From Streptomyces hygroscopicus (GTDB taxonomy: Bacteria; Actinomycetota; Actinomycetes; Streptomycetales; Streptomycetaceae), in contig NZ_LBMW01000017.1 in assembly GCF_026168105.1 (NCBI RefSeq), forward strand, positions 62,001 to 126,000: a stretch of 64,000 bases of DNA, given 5' to 3'. A program made the translations under genes and the position numbers. Of this stretch, positions 15,736 to 24,880 are shown one piece after another (positions within the stretch are counted from its first letter, which is position 1; every line of letters starts with the position of its first letter). Below the pieces are notes generated by a model. It saw only the letters and a program-made list of their open reading frames with translations. It searched no databases and had not been told where the DNA came from.

Positions 15736-16896
15736 TCAGCACCGATCGGGAGCCTGCCGGACCGAGGTCACCGCCTGGCGTGTCAACTTCCAGCCATCGC
15801 CGTGTCGTTCGACGAATCCAAGTGATCGGAGTTCGTACAGTCTCCCGACCGCGTCGTCGTGCGTCGTCCCTGCCCCACGGGCGATGTCGTCGGGCGCGGC
15901 CGTGCCCAGGGCCGGCAGCGCGGCGAGCACCCGGGCGGCGGCGGGGTCGAGAAGATCGCGCGGCAGGACGGGCCCGCGCCGGTCCGGGGCCAGCTCGCCC
16001 ATCTCCCCGACCAGTTCGACGACGTCCGCGGCGTCGGAGACGAGCACGGCGTCCCCGCGCAGCAGTTCGTGCACACCGGCCGAGAGTCCGCTGGTGACGG
16101 GTCCGGGCACGCCCATGGTGTACCGGCCGAGGCGCTGCGCCGCGCGAGCCGTGACCAGCGCGCCGCTGCGGTAGGCCGCCTCGACCACGACGGTGCCGCG
16201 GGTGAGCGCCGCGATCACTCGGTTTCGGAGGATGAATCTGCTCGGCGTGGGGTGATCACCGGGCGGCAGCTCGCCGACGACCAGCCCTTGGTGCGCGATT
16301 CTGGTGATCAACCCGGTGTGTCCGCGCGGGTAGGACCGGTCCACTCCGCAGGCCAGCACGGCGACGGTGGCTCCGCCGGCCGCGAGGGTGCCCCGGTGAG
16401 CGGCCCCGTCCACGCCGTACGCGCCACCGGAGACGACCACCCAGCCGCGCTCCGCGAGCCCCGCGCCGAGGGTGGCCGCCATATGGGCGCCGTACTCGCT
16501 GCAGGCACGCGCGCCCACGACCGCGACGGACCGCAGGGCCCACATCCGCAGGCTGGGCCGCCCGCGCACCCACAGTCCCAGGGGCCGGGCGTCCCCGAGG
16601 TCGTCGAGCTGGACGGGCCACTCGGCCGTGCCGGGGCACAGGAACCGCACCCCCGCCTCCCGGGCTGCCGCCAGGTCCCGCTCCGGCTCGGCCCGTCCGG
16701 CCCGCGCCCGCAGCCCGGCCCACCGCTTGTCGCTCGTCCCAGGCAGCCGCGGGCCGCCCTCCCGCAGTCGCCGGGCCACCTCCTCGGCCCCTCGCTCACG
16801 CAGCCAGCGGCCCGCCGCCTCGTCCCCGGGCTCGACGACCCGGCTGAGGAAGATCCGGGCGAGGACCTCACCGTCCGGTGCCCCGCCCGCGCTCAT
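15736..16896 (-). CDS. dprA: DNA processing protein DprA (Smf family)
   Basis: 386 aa. The Rossmann-like core includes VAVVGARACSEYG, GLAERGWVVVSGGAYGVDGAAHRG, ACGVDRSYPRGH and PTPSRFILRNRVIAALTRGTVVVEA; a winged-helix-like C terminus follows. DprA binds ssDNA and loads RecA during transformation; its role in Streptomyces, which are not known to be naturally competent, is unclear. ATGA overlap with comM (16893-16896) shows coupling. In S. coelicolor, from memory, a block of extra genes separates dprA and whiG; here only 271 bp do. Confidence 0.94.
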   Translation of the reverse strand: MSAGGAPDGEVLARIFLSRVVEPGDEAAGRWLRERGAEEVARRLREGGPRLPGTSDKRWAGLRARAGRAEPERDLAAAREAGVRFLCPGTAEWPVQLDDLGDARPLGLWVRGRPSLRMWALRSVAVVGARACSEYGAHMAATLGAGLAERGWVVVSGGAYGVDGAAHRGTLAAGGATVAVLACGVDRSYPRGHTGLITRIAHQGLVVGELPPGDHPTPSRFILRNRVIAALTRGTVVVEAAYRSGALVTARAAQRLGRYTMGVPGPVTSGLSAGVHELLRGDAVLVSDAADVVELVGEMGELAPDRRGPVLPRDLLDPAAARVLAALPALGTAAPDDIARGAGTTHDDAVGRLYELRSLGFVERHGDGWKLTRQAVTSVRQAPDRC

Positions 16897-18521
16897 GTCA
16901 GCGCCCCGATCGCCATCGGCACTCCCCTCGGAACCCCCGTGCGCAACTGCAGCGCCAGGGCTACGTCCGTCGTGTCCGGCCGGTCGTGGCCCACGAGGTC
17001 CGCGACGGTCCAGGCCACACGCAGCACGCGGTCGAGTCCCCGGGCCGTCAGCATGCCCCGCTCCAGACTGCGCTCGGCCTCGTCCATCGCGCCGCTCGCG
17101 GCATGCCAGCGGCTGCGCAGCTCACGGCCCGGTACGTCGCAGTTGGTCCGCCACGGCGTGCCCGCCAGACGCGCCGCCGCCCTCCCCCGGGCCTCCCGCA
17201 CCCGGTCGGCGACCGTCGCGGTGGACTCGCCCAGGGCACCGCGCCCGGTGAGTTCGGCGCGTGTGACGGGGTCGACCTCGACGCGCAGATCGACCCGGTC
17301 CAGGAGCGGGCCGGAGATCCGGGCCTGATAGCGGCGGATCGCCGAGGGCGGGCATTCGCACAGGCTGTCGCGCAGCGAGAAGCGCCCACAGGGACAGGGA
17401 TTGGCCGCGAGCACCATCAGGAACTTCGCCGGGAACCGTACGACGCCCGCGCTGCGCGCGATCACCACGTGACCCGACTCCAGGGGCTGTCGCAGCGCGT
17501 CGAGGGCCTGGCTGCTGAACTCGGGCGTCTCGTCGAGGAACAGGACGCCCCGGTGGGAGAGCGACACGGCGCCGGGCCGGGCGGTGCCGGGACCGCCGCC
17601 GACGAGTGCCTGCATGGTCGCCGAGTGGTGAGGGGCGCAGTAGGGGGCCACGTCGATCAGGGGTTTGCCGGGAGGGAGCAGGCCCGCCACCGAGTGAACA
17701 GCGGTGACCTCCAGCGACTCCTCCCTGCCGAGCCCGGGCAGGATGGCGGGCAGCCGCTCCGCGAGCATCGTCTTGCCGGCGCCGGGCGGCCCTTCCAGGA
17801 ACAGGTGGTGGCCGCCGGCCGCGGCCACCTCCACGGCCGTGCGTGCGGAGATCTGGCCCACGACGTCGGCCAGGTCCAGGCCCTGGTCGTGCTGCGCGGC
17901 GCCCATGCTGTGGATCCCTGTCGCCGCACCCGTGCCCGGCACGCGCAGGCCGGCGAGGAGCGGATCCGGGCGCCCTGCCTCGTCCGGCTCCTCGTCGGGG
18001 ACGGGTTCGTCGGCGAGGACCGCGATGAGCTGGCGCAGACTGCGGACGCCCAGCACGGACACGCCGGGCACGAGCGAGGCCTCGGCCGCGGCGCACTCGG
18101 GGACGACCACCTGCTCGTAGCCCGCGCCCGCCGCGGCCAGCACGGCCGGCAGGATGCCGCGGACCGGCCGCACCCGGCCGTCCAGGCCCAGCTCGCCGAC
18201 CATCACGATGTCGGCGAGCACCCGCGGATCGATCCGCTCCGCGGCGCCGAGCACGGCACAGGCCACGGCGAGGTCGAATCCGCTGCCCGCCTTGGGCACG
18301 GACGCGGGGCTGAGCCCAACCGTGAGCTTCTTCTGCGGCCACTCGCCGCCCGAGTTCACCACCGCCGCCCGCACCCGGTCGCGGCTCTCCGTCAGGCTCT
18401 TGTCGGGCAGGCCCACCAGCGTGAAGGCCGCCACGCCCGGTTCCAGGTCCGCCTGGACCTCGACCACCACGCCCTCGACCCCGACCAGCGCCACCGAGCA
18501 CGTTCGTGCGAAGCCCATCAC
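16893..18521 (-). CDS. comM: ComM/YifB-type Mg-chelatase-like AAA+ ATPase
   Basis: 542 aa. The N-terminal Lon-protease-like (ChlI) domain begins FARTCSVALVGVEGVVVEVQ. AAA+ motifs: Walker A LEGPPGAGKTMLAERLP, Walker B VLFLDETPEF, arginine region RYQARISGPLLDRVDLRVEV, and a zinc-like CPCG…C element (ANPCPCGRFSLRDSLCECPP). ComM is a branch-migration helicase in transformable bacteria. It sits between yraN and dprA with 4-nt overlaps on both sides. Confidence 0.94.
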   Translation of the reverse strand: MMGFARTCSVALVGVEGVVVEVQADLEPGVAAFTLVGLPDKSLTESRDRVRAAVVNSGGEWPQKKLTVGLSPASVPKAGSGFDLAVACAVLGAAERIDPRVLADIVMVGELGLDGRVRPVRGILPAVLAAAGAGYEQVVVPECAAAEASLVPGVSVLGVRSLRQLIAVLADEPVPDEEPDEAGRPDPLLAGLRVPGTGAATGIHSMGAAQHDQGLDLADVVGQISARTAVEVAAAGGHHLFLEGPPGAGKTMLAERLPAILPGLGREESLEVTAVHSVAGLLPPGKPLIDVAPYCAPHHSATMQALVGGGPGTARPGAVSLSHRGVLFLDETPEFSSQALDALRQPLESGHVVIARSAGVVRFPAKFLMVLAANPCPCGRFSLRDSLCECPPSAIRRYQARISGPLLDRVDLRVEVDPVTRAELTGRGALGESTATVADRVREARGRAAARLAGTPWRTNCDVPGRELRSRWHAASGAMDEAERSLERGMLTARGLDRVLRVAWTVADLVGHDRPDTTDVALALQLRTGVPRGVPMAIGALT

Positions 18522-18889
18522 GCCACCCCCCGGGCGTGCTCGACCACGGCGGCGCCGCGCTCGGGCAGCAGGACGCCGACCACGTCGATGCGCACCCCGC
18601 CCGGTGGGGCCCCGCCGTGCGCCTGGATCCAGCGCTCGGCGAGGCCCCGCAGCCGCTCCGCCTTCACCGGTGTGACGGCGGCCATCGGATGTTCGAAGCC
18701 GCCGCCCCTACGGGTCTTCACCTCGCAGACGACCAGGGCGTCGCCGTCCCTGGCCACGATGTCGATCTCGCCGCTCCTGCCGCAGCGCCAGTTGCGCTCC
18801 AGGACTGTCATTCCGGCCGCTGTCAGTCGCCGGGCGGCCAGCTCCTCGCCGTACCTGCCGAGTGCACTGCGTGCGTTTTGGGTGTTCAC
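18518..18889 (-). CDS. yraN: YraN-family (UPF0102) nuclease-like protein
   Basis: 123 aa from GTG 18889, chosen for GGAGGTGG upstream and because the family begins with LGRYGEELAARRL. The restriction-endonuclease-like fold shows RNWRCGRSGEIDIVARDGDALVVCEVKTR, with the Glu-Asp-Glu-x-Lys catalytic pattern intact. Substrate unknown; the family often neighbours dprA and comM. It overlaps comM by 4 nt, so yraN-comM-dprA forms one transcript. Confidence 0.92.
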   Translation of the reverse strand: MNTQNARSALGRYGEELAARRLTAAGMTVLERNWRCGRSGEIDIVARDGDALVVCEVKTRRGGGFEHPMAAVTPVKAERLRGLAERWIQAHGGAPPGGVRIDVVGVLLPERGAAVVEHARGVA

Positions 18890-18977
18890 GTCGGCACCAC
18901 CTCCGGCGCCAACCGTCACGCACCCGGCTCCACACAGTGGATCTTGGTGGAAAACTCAGGCGTTGTGGATAACTCCG

Positions 18978-19286
18978 TCACCCGCCCGGCAGTTCCAGAT
19001 CGCTCTTGTTCAGCTCCTCGATGTTCACGTCCTTGAACGTGAGGACGCGTACCTGCTTGACGAAACGAGCGGGCCGGTACATGTCCCACACCCAGGCGTC
19101 CGCCATGGACACCTCGAAGAACACCTCGCCCTGGACCGAGTGCACCTGCATCTCGTAGTCGTTCGTGAGGTAGAAGCGCCGTTCGGTCTCGATCACATAT
19201 TTGAACAGACCGACGACATCGCGGTACTCCCGGTAGAGCTTCAGCTCCATCTCGGTCTCGTACTTTTCGAGGTCCTCGGCGCTCAT
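18978..19286 (-). CDS. DUF2469 conserved protein
   Basis: 102 aa, beginning SAEDLEKYETEMELKLYREYRDVV and ending LNKSDLELPGG. It belongs to a family (DUF2469) conserved in nearly all actinobacteria next to rnhB/yraN-type genes; no biochemical role is established. Acidic, with several Tyr and Trp, no signal peptide. It precedes yraN by 88 nt in the same direction. Confidence 0.9.
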   Translation of the reverse strand: MSAEDLEKYETEMELKLYREYRDVVGLFKYVIETERRFYLTNDYEMQVHSVQGEVFFEVSMADAWVWDMYRPARFVKQVRVLTFKDVNIEELNKSDLELPGG

Positions 19287-19342
19287 GGCATGTTCCCCTT
19301 CAGCCGTGCGATCCCACCATTGTGCGCCAGTCCCGTGAGCCC

Positions 19343-19909
19343 CTAGACGATTTCCGTGTCGAGGATCTCGGGCCTGGCCGGGGGACCTTCGTCGAGCAGC
19401 CTGCGCAGCAGCCCGGCGAGTCTCCTCGGATACACCGTCTCATGCGTCTCGGAAAGTTCCCCGCACGTCCACCACCGTGCTCCTGCGACACTGCGTTTTT
19501 CCAGCTCCGTCAGGCTCGGCCCGGCCGTGCCCGCGGCGGTCCCGGGCGTACCGGTCGTACGGGCCAGGTAGTACCACTCGTCCTGGTCCCAGCGACGGCC
19601 GGCGAACGGGAAGGAGCACATCCGCCGCCACAGCACCGGGCCCAGCTCGACATCCGTGATGCCGGTCTCCTCGGCCAGCTCGCGCAACGCGGCCTGCTCG
19701 CGTGTCTCGTCGCCCTCCACACCCCCGCCGGGCGTGAACCACCAGTCGTCTGCCGGATCGTCCGGCTCATGGCCGTGCAGCAGCAGGATGCGGTCCTCCG
19801 GGTCGAGGAGCACCACCCGGGCCACCTTGCGCAGCCCGCCCCCGAGTCCGTCCTGCGAGGACGGGGGCGGGGACGGAGGCGACAGCGGCGACGACGCCTC
19901 AGCGGGCAC
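19343..19909 (-). CDS. Nudix hydrolase
   Basis: 188 aa from GTG 19909, which overlaps the sipZ stop by 11 nt; the frame reaching to 20017 lies inside sipZ and is rejected. The Nudix box is complete: GGGVEGDETREQAALRELAEETGI (G x5 E x7 REUxEExGU). Substrate cannot be read from sequence. In S. lividans a mutT-like gene follows the sip cluster, as here. Confidence 0.9.
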   Translation of the reverse strand: MPAEASSPLSPPSPPPSSQDGLGGGLRKVARVVLLDPEDRILLLHGHEPDDPADDWWFTPGGGVEGDETREQAALRELAEETGITDVELGPVLWRRMCSFPFAGRRWDQDEWYYLARTTGTPGTAAGTAGPSLTELEKRSVAGARWWTCGELSETHETVYPRRLAGLLRRLLDEGPPARPEILDTEIV

Positions 19910-20645
19910 CGGCCGGCTCCGTCCGTACCGCGCTGCCGCGCCTGCGGCCCGTGCGCTTGGCGATGGGACCGTACGCTCCGCCGACCAGCACCAGCACCGC
20001 ACCCGCCACGATCGCACCGACGATCAACCGCAGCGGTCCGGGCGACGAGATCGGGCCGAGCGCCTGGAAGCCGGTCGGACGGTCCAGCATGCCGTTCATG
20101 GGCCACACCACGGCGTCCACACGGGAGTCCACGGCGCTGCGCGGCACCGTGCCATTGAAGGCTTCCGTGAGATGCGCCGAGGAGTCGAGGGAGCCGCTGC
20201 GCTCGTCGCCGAGCAGGAACAGCCGGTCCCTGGGGACGGTGATCGTGGGGATGGTCCTGGACTCCGCGGGCTGGCCCTTGGCCAGGTAGGACTCCTGGAT
20301 CTGCTTGCCGTTGACGGTCAGCTTGCCGTCGGTGCAGCAGGCGACGGTGTCACCGCCGACCGCCACGACCCGCTTGACCAGGGGCATGTCGCCCCAGGTC
20401 TTCTGCCGGAAGACGACGACGTCGCCGCGCTTGACGTCGGCGACGTCGATGCGCTGGGCCAGAACCCGGTCACCGGCCGCGATGGTGGGCGTCATGGATT
20501 CGGTCGGGACGGTGTAGGGCTTGTAGACGATCGCGCCCCAGACGAACCCGCCGAGGAAGAGCACACAGCCGAGAGCCACGGCCAGCCCCGACAGCGTGCT
20601 GCCGAGCCGTCCGCGGCCCTCATCCGTACGACCAGTCCTGCTCAT
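19899..20645 (-). CDS. sipZ: Type I signal peptidase (SipZ-like)
   Basis: 248 aa, last of four tandem signal peptidases. One N-terminal membrane segment (about 17-40), catalytic Ser in TESMTPTI, catalytic Lys in LVKRVVAVGGD, box E LLGDERSGSLDSS, and a second hydrophobic segment near the C terminus (LRLIVGAIVAGAVLVLVGGAYG), a feature of the Streptomyces enzymes SipX/Y/Z. It removes signal peptides from exported proteins at the outer membrane face. The Nudix gene start overlaps its stop. Confidence 0.93.
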   Translation of the reverse strand: MSRTGRTDEGRGRLGSTLSGLAVALGCVLFLGGFVWGAIVYKPYTVPTESMTPTIAAGDRVLAQRIDVADVKRGDVVVFRQKTWGDMPLVKRVVAVGGDTVACCTDGKLTVNGKQIQESYLAKGQPAESRTIPTITVPRDRLFLLGDERSGSLDSSAHLTEAFNGTVPRSAVDSRVDAVVWPMNGMLDRPTGFQALGPISSPGPLRLIVGAIVAGAVLVLVGGAYGPIAKRTGRRRGSAVRTEPAGAR

Positions 20646-20723
20646 CCCAGTGCTCCCCAGGTCGGAGATCGATCTCGGGGCCCACGGCCGGGCCCCGGAA
20701 GATCGGCGATCTGGGACGGCACC

Positions 20724-21683
20724 CTACCCGGCGGTACCGCTGCCAGAAACCCTCGCGTTTCCGACGGTAAGGCGGGCGGCGAGACGGCGCCGACGCCACA
20801 GCACCAGCGGCATCGCGCCCGTCAGGCCGAGTGCCCCGGGGGCCGTCACGCTCAGACCTTGGTCGAAGGTGTCCGGGACCGGCAGCGTGTCCCAGCGGGT
20901 GGGGGGCCAGGCGATCACGATGGCACGGCCCACGACGTTGCCCACCGGCACGAAGCCCTGGTCCTTGTCCTGCTGGTGGTAGCGCGAGTCCAGCGAGTTC
21001 TGCCGGTGGTCGCCCATGACCCAGATTTTGCCCGGCGGGACCGTGACCTTGAACTGGCCGCCCTGGTCGTCCACGCTGCACGGGGTGTTGCCCGGGTACA
21101 CGTACGGCTCGATGAGTGCCCTGCCGTTGACCTTCAGCGGGCCGGTGCCCTTGCACTCGATGGTGTCGCCGCCGACGCCGATGACCCTCTTGATGAGGTC
21201 CTTCTCCTCGGCGGAGGGCATCAGGCCGATCCAGCTCAGGGCCGTCTGCAGGGCGTTCGGGTTGGCGGTGGGTTCGCCCGCGAGCCAGTTGTCCGGATCG
21301 TGGAAGACGACGACCTCGCCGCGATTGGGCTGGGAGCCGAACCACGGCGTGAGCTTGTCGACGAGGACACGGTCACCCTGCTGGAGGGTGTTCTGCATCG
21401 AGTCCGAGGGGATGGAGAACGCCTGCACCAGGAACGTCTTGATCAGTAGCGCGAGCACCAGCGCGATACCGATGAGGAGCGGGAGTTCCTTCCAGAAGGA
21501 GCGCTGCTTCTTCGGCCCGGGGGGCTGTCCGTCACTCTCTGGCGCGCCGCCGTCCGGGGAGTCGCTCCCGGAGCGGAAGTGGTCCTGCGCGGCCGGGGCA
21601 GCCGTCTCGTCGGGTCGCTGCGGCCTCTCTTCGGGGCCCTCGTGTCCGGACCGTGCGCCGACCGCCAAATCCCCCACATCCAC
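20724..21683 (-). CDS. sipY: Type I signal peptidase (SipY-like)
   Basis: 319 aa. The membrane segment LLIGIALVLALLIKTFLVQAF (about 73-95) precedes SDSMQNTL (Ser), with Lys in LIKRVIGVGGD and box E MGDHRQNSLDSRYH. A C-terminal hydrophobic stretch lies near LSVTAPGALGLTGAMPLVLW. In S. lividans SipY is the main signal peptidase. The first 50 residues (hydrophilic, Pro/Asp/Gly-rich) are coded by DNA that also codes the C-terminal tail of the preceding sipX frame, a 152-nt overlap; the true start could be further in. Confidence 0.93.
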   Translation of the reverse strand: MDVGDLAVGARSGHEGPEERPQRPDETAAPAAQDHFRSGSDSPDGGAPESDGQPPGPKKQRSFWKELPLLIGIALVLALLIKTFLVQAFSIPSDSMQNTLQQGDRVLVDKLTPWFGSQPNRGEVVVFHDPDNWLAGEPTANPNALQTALSWIGLMPSAEEKDLIKRVIGVGGDTIECKGTGPLKVNGRALIEPYVYPGNTPCSVDDQGGQFKVTVPPGKIWVMGDHRQNSLDSRYHQQDKDQGFVPVGNVVGRAIVIAWPPTRWDTLPVPDTFDQGLSVTAPGALGLTGAMPLVLWRRRRLAARLTVGNARVSGSGTAG

Positions 21684-22656
21684 TCCTCACTCCGTATCGC
21701 CGCCGGCGCCCCTGTCGACGCAGGCCCATCACTCCCATAACGAGCGGGAGTTCCGCAGGGCTCGGGAGAGGGATCAATCCGTATCGATCCGCGGAGGCCA
21801 CCCTATGCGACGGACCGAGCGCGGTGTTCGACCCACTCGGCACCGACGCGTATGTGTTTGGCTCCTGCAGGTGCGTCCAGTGCCCGACGGGCCAGGCGAT
21901 GACCATGGCTCGGCCCACGACGGATTTCTCGGAGACGGTACCGCCGAACTCCTCGGTGCGGTGGTAGCGGGAATCGGCCGAGTTGGCGCGATGGTCGCCC
22001 ATCACCCACAGACGGCCCGGGGGCACGGTCACCGAGAACGCGAAGTCCGAAGGTTTGTTCCCGGGGTGAATGTACGGCTCACTCAGCGGCATCCCGTTGA
22101 CGGTGACGCGCCCCTGCGTGTCACAGCACTTGACGGTGTCTCCGCCGACCGCGATGACCCGCTTGATGAGGTCCTTGTCGTTGTCGGAGGGCAGCAGGCC
22201 GATCCAGGTCAGCCCCTCCTTGATCTGCTTGACGACAACGGGGTCGTTCTTCTTGGTCGTCTTCTCGCCCGCGAGCCAGTCTCCGGGGTCCTGGAAGACG
22301 ACCACGTCGCCACGGTGCGGCTCGGAGCCGAACCACGGCGACAGCTTGTCGACGAGGACACGGTCACCGACCTGGATCGTGTTCTCCATCGACCCCGACG
22401 GGATCACGAACGCCTGCACCAGGAAGGTCTTGAGGACCAGCGCTATGAGGACGGCGACGCCGACGAGAAGCGGTATCTCCTTGACCGCCGAGCGCCTCCT
22501 CTTGCGCTTGACCTTGCGCTGGAGCTTGCGCCGCTCGGCGCGGCTGCGCCCGGTGGGGGCACCGGTCGCAGCGCGCCGCGAGCCGGTCGGAAGGAGGTTC
22601 TGCGTACCGGTGCCGATCGCCGCACTGCGCGGTTTGCCACGGTTACCCATGGGCAC
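21532..22656 (-). CDS. sipX: Type I signal peptidase (SipX-like)
   Basis: 374 aa. A basic N terminus (KLQRKVKRKRRRS), membrane segment IPLLVGVAVLIALVLKTFLV, catalytic Ser in SGSMENTI, Lys in LIKRVIAVGGD, box E MGDHRANSADSRYH. After a hydrophobic stretch (LPLVMGVMGL) the frame runs on for about 60 Arg/Gly-rich residues that overlap sipY out of frame. S. lividans SipX is reported at about 320 aa, so this tail may be non-native or variable. The start overlaps sipW by 14 nt. Confidence 0.92.
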   Translation of the reverse strand: MPMGNRGKPRSAAIGTGTQNLLPTGSRRAATGAPTGRSRAERRKLQRKVKRKRRRSAVKEIPLLVGVAVLIALVLKTFLVQAFVIPSGSMENTIQVGDRVLVDKLSPWFGSEPHRGDVVVFQDPGDWLAGEKTTKKNDPVVVKQIKEGLTWIGLLPSDNDKDLIKRVIAVGGDTVKCCDTQGRVTVNGMPLSEPYIHPGNKPSDFAFSVTVPPGRLWVMGDHRANSADSRYHRTEEFGGTVSEKSVVGRAMVIAWPVGHWTHLQEPNTYASVPSGSNTALGPSHRVASADRYGLIPLPSPAELPLVMGVMGLRRQGRRRRYGVRSGCGGFGGRRTVRTRGPRREAAATRRDGCPGRAGPLPLRERLPGRRRARE

Positions 22657-23512
22657 CGCCCGTTGCGATCGGCCCGTTCGCCTCCGGGGCGCTGCAGCCG
22701 GTGCCGAGGGCTCGACCGTGATCAGCCCTTCGGGCCTCCGCGCTCCCCCCGCTCTCGACCTCGCTCGAGCAGGGAGGTGCTCCCATGACCTCTCGGTACC
22801 GGCGCGCCCCTTCGGCGGCAGACATGCGCGCGTAGGCGCCGGGACGGGTGAGGTGACTCCAGTGCGCGGAGGGCCAGATCACCCAGTCGGCCCTGCCGAT
22901 CACGGCACCGACGGGGATCATTCCGCCGCCCGGCGAGCCCAGGTGGTCGCGGGAGTCGCGGGAGTCACTGCGGTGGTCGCCGAGCACGAACAGCGTGCCG
23001 GCGGGCACGACGACGTCGAAGGGGACATCGGACGGGCTGTTCCCGGGGTACAGAAACGACGACTCGTCGACCGACCGGCCGTTCACCTCGAGCCTCCCCT
23101 TCTTGTCGCAGCAGACCACGTGGTCTCCCCCGACACCTACTACCCGCTTGACGTAGTCGGCGTTCCCGAAATATCCGGTGCCGTCGAAGACGACGACATC
23201 TCCCCGCTGCGGCATCGATCCGAAACGGTACGCCAACTTATTTACGAGCACGCGGTCCCCAACCCTCAATCCTCGCTCCATGGAACTGCTCGGAATATCG
23301 AACGGCTGCGCCACAAACGTGCCGAGTGCGAGGAGGAAAAGCAGACAGACCAACACGGTCAGGGTGATCCGGCCGCCCGGCAGCCGGTCGGCGGCCCGGG
23401 ACACCAACGCAAAACGCGACCGTCCCTCCTGCCCGTGTACGTCCGAGGTGCCCTCGGAGTCGACGGGTTGGGAGGAGCGGTCGCGCTCCAGGTGCTGTGC
23501 TTCGGTGTCCAT
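22643..23512 (-). CDS. sipW: Type I signal peptidase (SipW-like)
   Basis: 289 aa, first of the sip cluster. Membrane segment ITLTVLVCLLFLLALGTFVAQPF, Ser in SSSMERGL, Lys in YVKRVVGVGGD, box E LGDHRSDSRDSRDH. Unlike the other three it lacks a clear C-terminal membrane anchor; the last 50 residues are hydrophilic. It begins 48 nt after rplS and could be read from the rpsP-rplS transcript. Confidence 0.92.
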   Translation of the reverse strand: MDTEAQHLERDRSSQPVDSEGTSDVHGQEGRSRFALVSRAADRLPGGRITLTVLVCLLFLLALGTFVAQPFDIPSSSMERGLRVGDRVLVNKLAYRFGSMPQRGDVVVFDGTGYFGNADYVKRVVGVGGDHVVCCDKKGRLEVNGRSVDESSFLYPGNSPSDVPFDVVVPAGTLFVLGDHRSDSRDSRDHLGSPGGGMIPVGAVIGRADWVIWPSAHWSHLTRPGAYARMSAAEGARRYREVMGAPPCSSEVESGGSAEARRADHGRALGTGCSAPEANGPIATGGAHG

Positions 23513-23560
23513 CGGGGCCAGATGCTATCCGGCCCCCCTGTGGACCCCTTGCGCGCGAAC

Positions 23561-23911
23561 TCAGTTCTCGCGCTTCTCCTTGATCTTCGCCGCCTTGCCG
23601 CGCAGGTCACGCAGGTAGTACAGCTTGGCGCGGCGCACGTCACCGCGGGTGACGAGCTCGATCTTCTCCACGATCGGGGTGTGCACCGGGAAGGTGCGCT
23701 CGACGCCGACGGAGAAGGAGACCTTGCGGACCGTGAAGGTCTCGCGCACGCCGGAGCCCTGGCGGCGGATCACCACGCCCTTGAACTGCTGCACACGGGA
23801 GCGGTTGCCCTCGATGACGCGGACGTGGACGTTGACGGTGTCGCCCGGGCGGAAGGCCGGGATGTCGCTGCGCAGCGACGCGGCGTCGACGGTGTCGAGC
23901 AGGTGAGACAT
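23561..23911 (-). CDS. rplS: 50S ribosomal protein L19
   Basis: 116 aa from ATG 23911 (MSHLLDTVDAASLRSD), matching known Streptomyces L19; nine upstream codons in frame are rejected. Signature VIEGNRSRVQQFKGVVIRRQGSGVRETFTVRKVS and RAKLYYLRDLRGKAAKIKE. It lies at the 30S-50S interface. Last ribosomal gene of the rpsP-khpA-rimM-trmD-rplS order. Confidence 0.97.
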   Translation of the reverse strand: MSHLLDTVDAASLRSDIPAFRPGDTVNVHVRVIEGNRSRVQQFKGVVIRRQGSGVRETFTVRKVSFSVGVERTFPVHTPIVEKIELVTRGDVRRAKLYYLRDLRGKAAKIKEKREN

Positions 23912-24046
23912 TTCGTCTGCTTTCTTCGCCGATGCCACAGGTCATCGACGGGAGGTAGTTTTTCAGTAAGAAGCGCTGTCCCCGTCGGGGCGGGCGTCGT
24001 GTCCCCCTGTGGCAGGGGCGCACGCCGGACTGCGGACAACAGCGGT

Positions 24047-24880
24047 CTATTCTTCCATGCCCCGTGGCCTGCGCCAAAATCGGCCGTACGGCTTGCCCTC
24101 CGGGTCCGGTGCCCAGCCCAGGATGGAGAGCATCTCGCGGTCCTTCTTGTCGAAGGCGGAGGGGTCGCAACCCTCTATCAGATCGGGCCGGTTGACCGTC
24201 GTGCGCTTCAGGGCCTCGTCCCGGCGCCAGCGGGCGATCCTGCCGTGGTGGCCGCTGAGCAGCACCTCCGGGATGCCCCGGCCGCGCCAGGCCGGCGGCT
24301 TGGTGTAGACGGGTCCCTCCAGGAGGCTCGCCATCGCGCCGGGGGCGAAGGAGTCGTCCCGGTGGGACTCGGCGTTCCCGAGCACACCGGGGAGCAGCCT
24401 GGCCACCGCCTCGGTGATCACGAGGACGGCTGCCTCGCCGCCGGCCAGGACGTAGTCGCCGATGGACACCTCGTACACGGGCATCCGGGTCGCGTACTCG
24501 TCGATGACGCGGCGGTCGATGCCCTCGTAGCGGGCGGGCGTGAAGACCAGCCACGGGCGCTCGGAGAGCTCCACTGCGAGTTCCTGGGTGAAGGGGCGGC
24601 CACTGGGCGTGGGGACGATGAGGGCGGGCGCCGAGGCACCGGTCTCGTACCCGTCGGCCAGGACGTCGTCCAGTGCCTCGCCCCAGGGGCCGGTCTTCAT
24701 GACCATGCCGGGTCCGCCGCCGTACGGGGTGTCGTCGACGGTGTTGTGGCGGTCGTGCGTCCAGGACCGCAGGTCGTGCACGTGCACGTTCAGCTGTCCC
24801 CGGGCCCGTGCCTTGCCGACGAGGGAGACGTTCAGCGGTTCCAGGTACTCGGGGAAGATCGTGACGACGTCGAGCCGCAT
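24047..24880 (-). CDS. trmD: tRNA (guanine37-N1)-methyltransferase
   Basis: 277 aa, SPOUT-class fold. Motifs: MRLDVVTIFPEYLEPL at the start, DDTPYGGGPGMVMK, SIGDYVLAGGEAAVLVITEAVARLLPGVLG, and the C-terminal HHGRIARWRRDEAL. It methylates G37 of tRNAs to prevent +1 frameshifts. ATG follows the rimM stop with no gap. Confidence 0.97.
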   Translation of the reverse strand: MRLDVVTIFPEYLEPLNVSLVGKARARGQLNVHVHDLRSWTHDRHNTVDDTPYGGGPGMVMKTGPWGEALDDVLADGYETGASAPALIVPTPSGRPFTQELAVELSERPWLVFTPARYEGIDRRVIDEYATRMPVYEVSIGDYVLAGGEAAVLVITEAVARLLPGVLGNAESHRDDSFAPGAMASLLEGPVYTKPPAWRGRGIPEVLLSGHHGRIARWRRDEALKRTTVNRPDLIEGCDPSAFDKKDREMLSILGWAPDPEGKPYGRFWRRPRGMEE

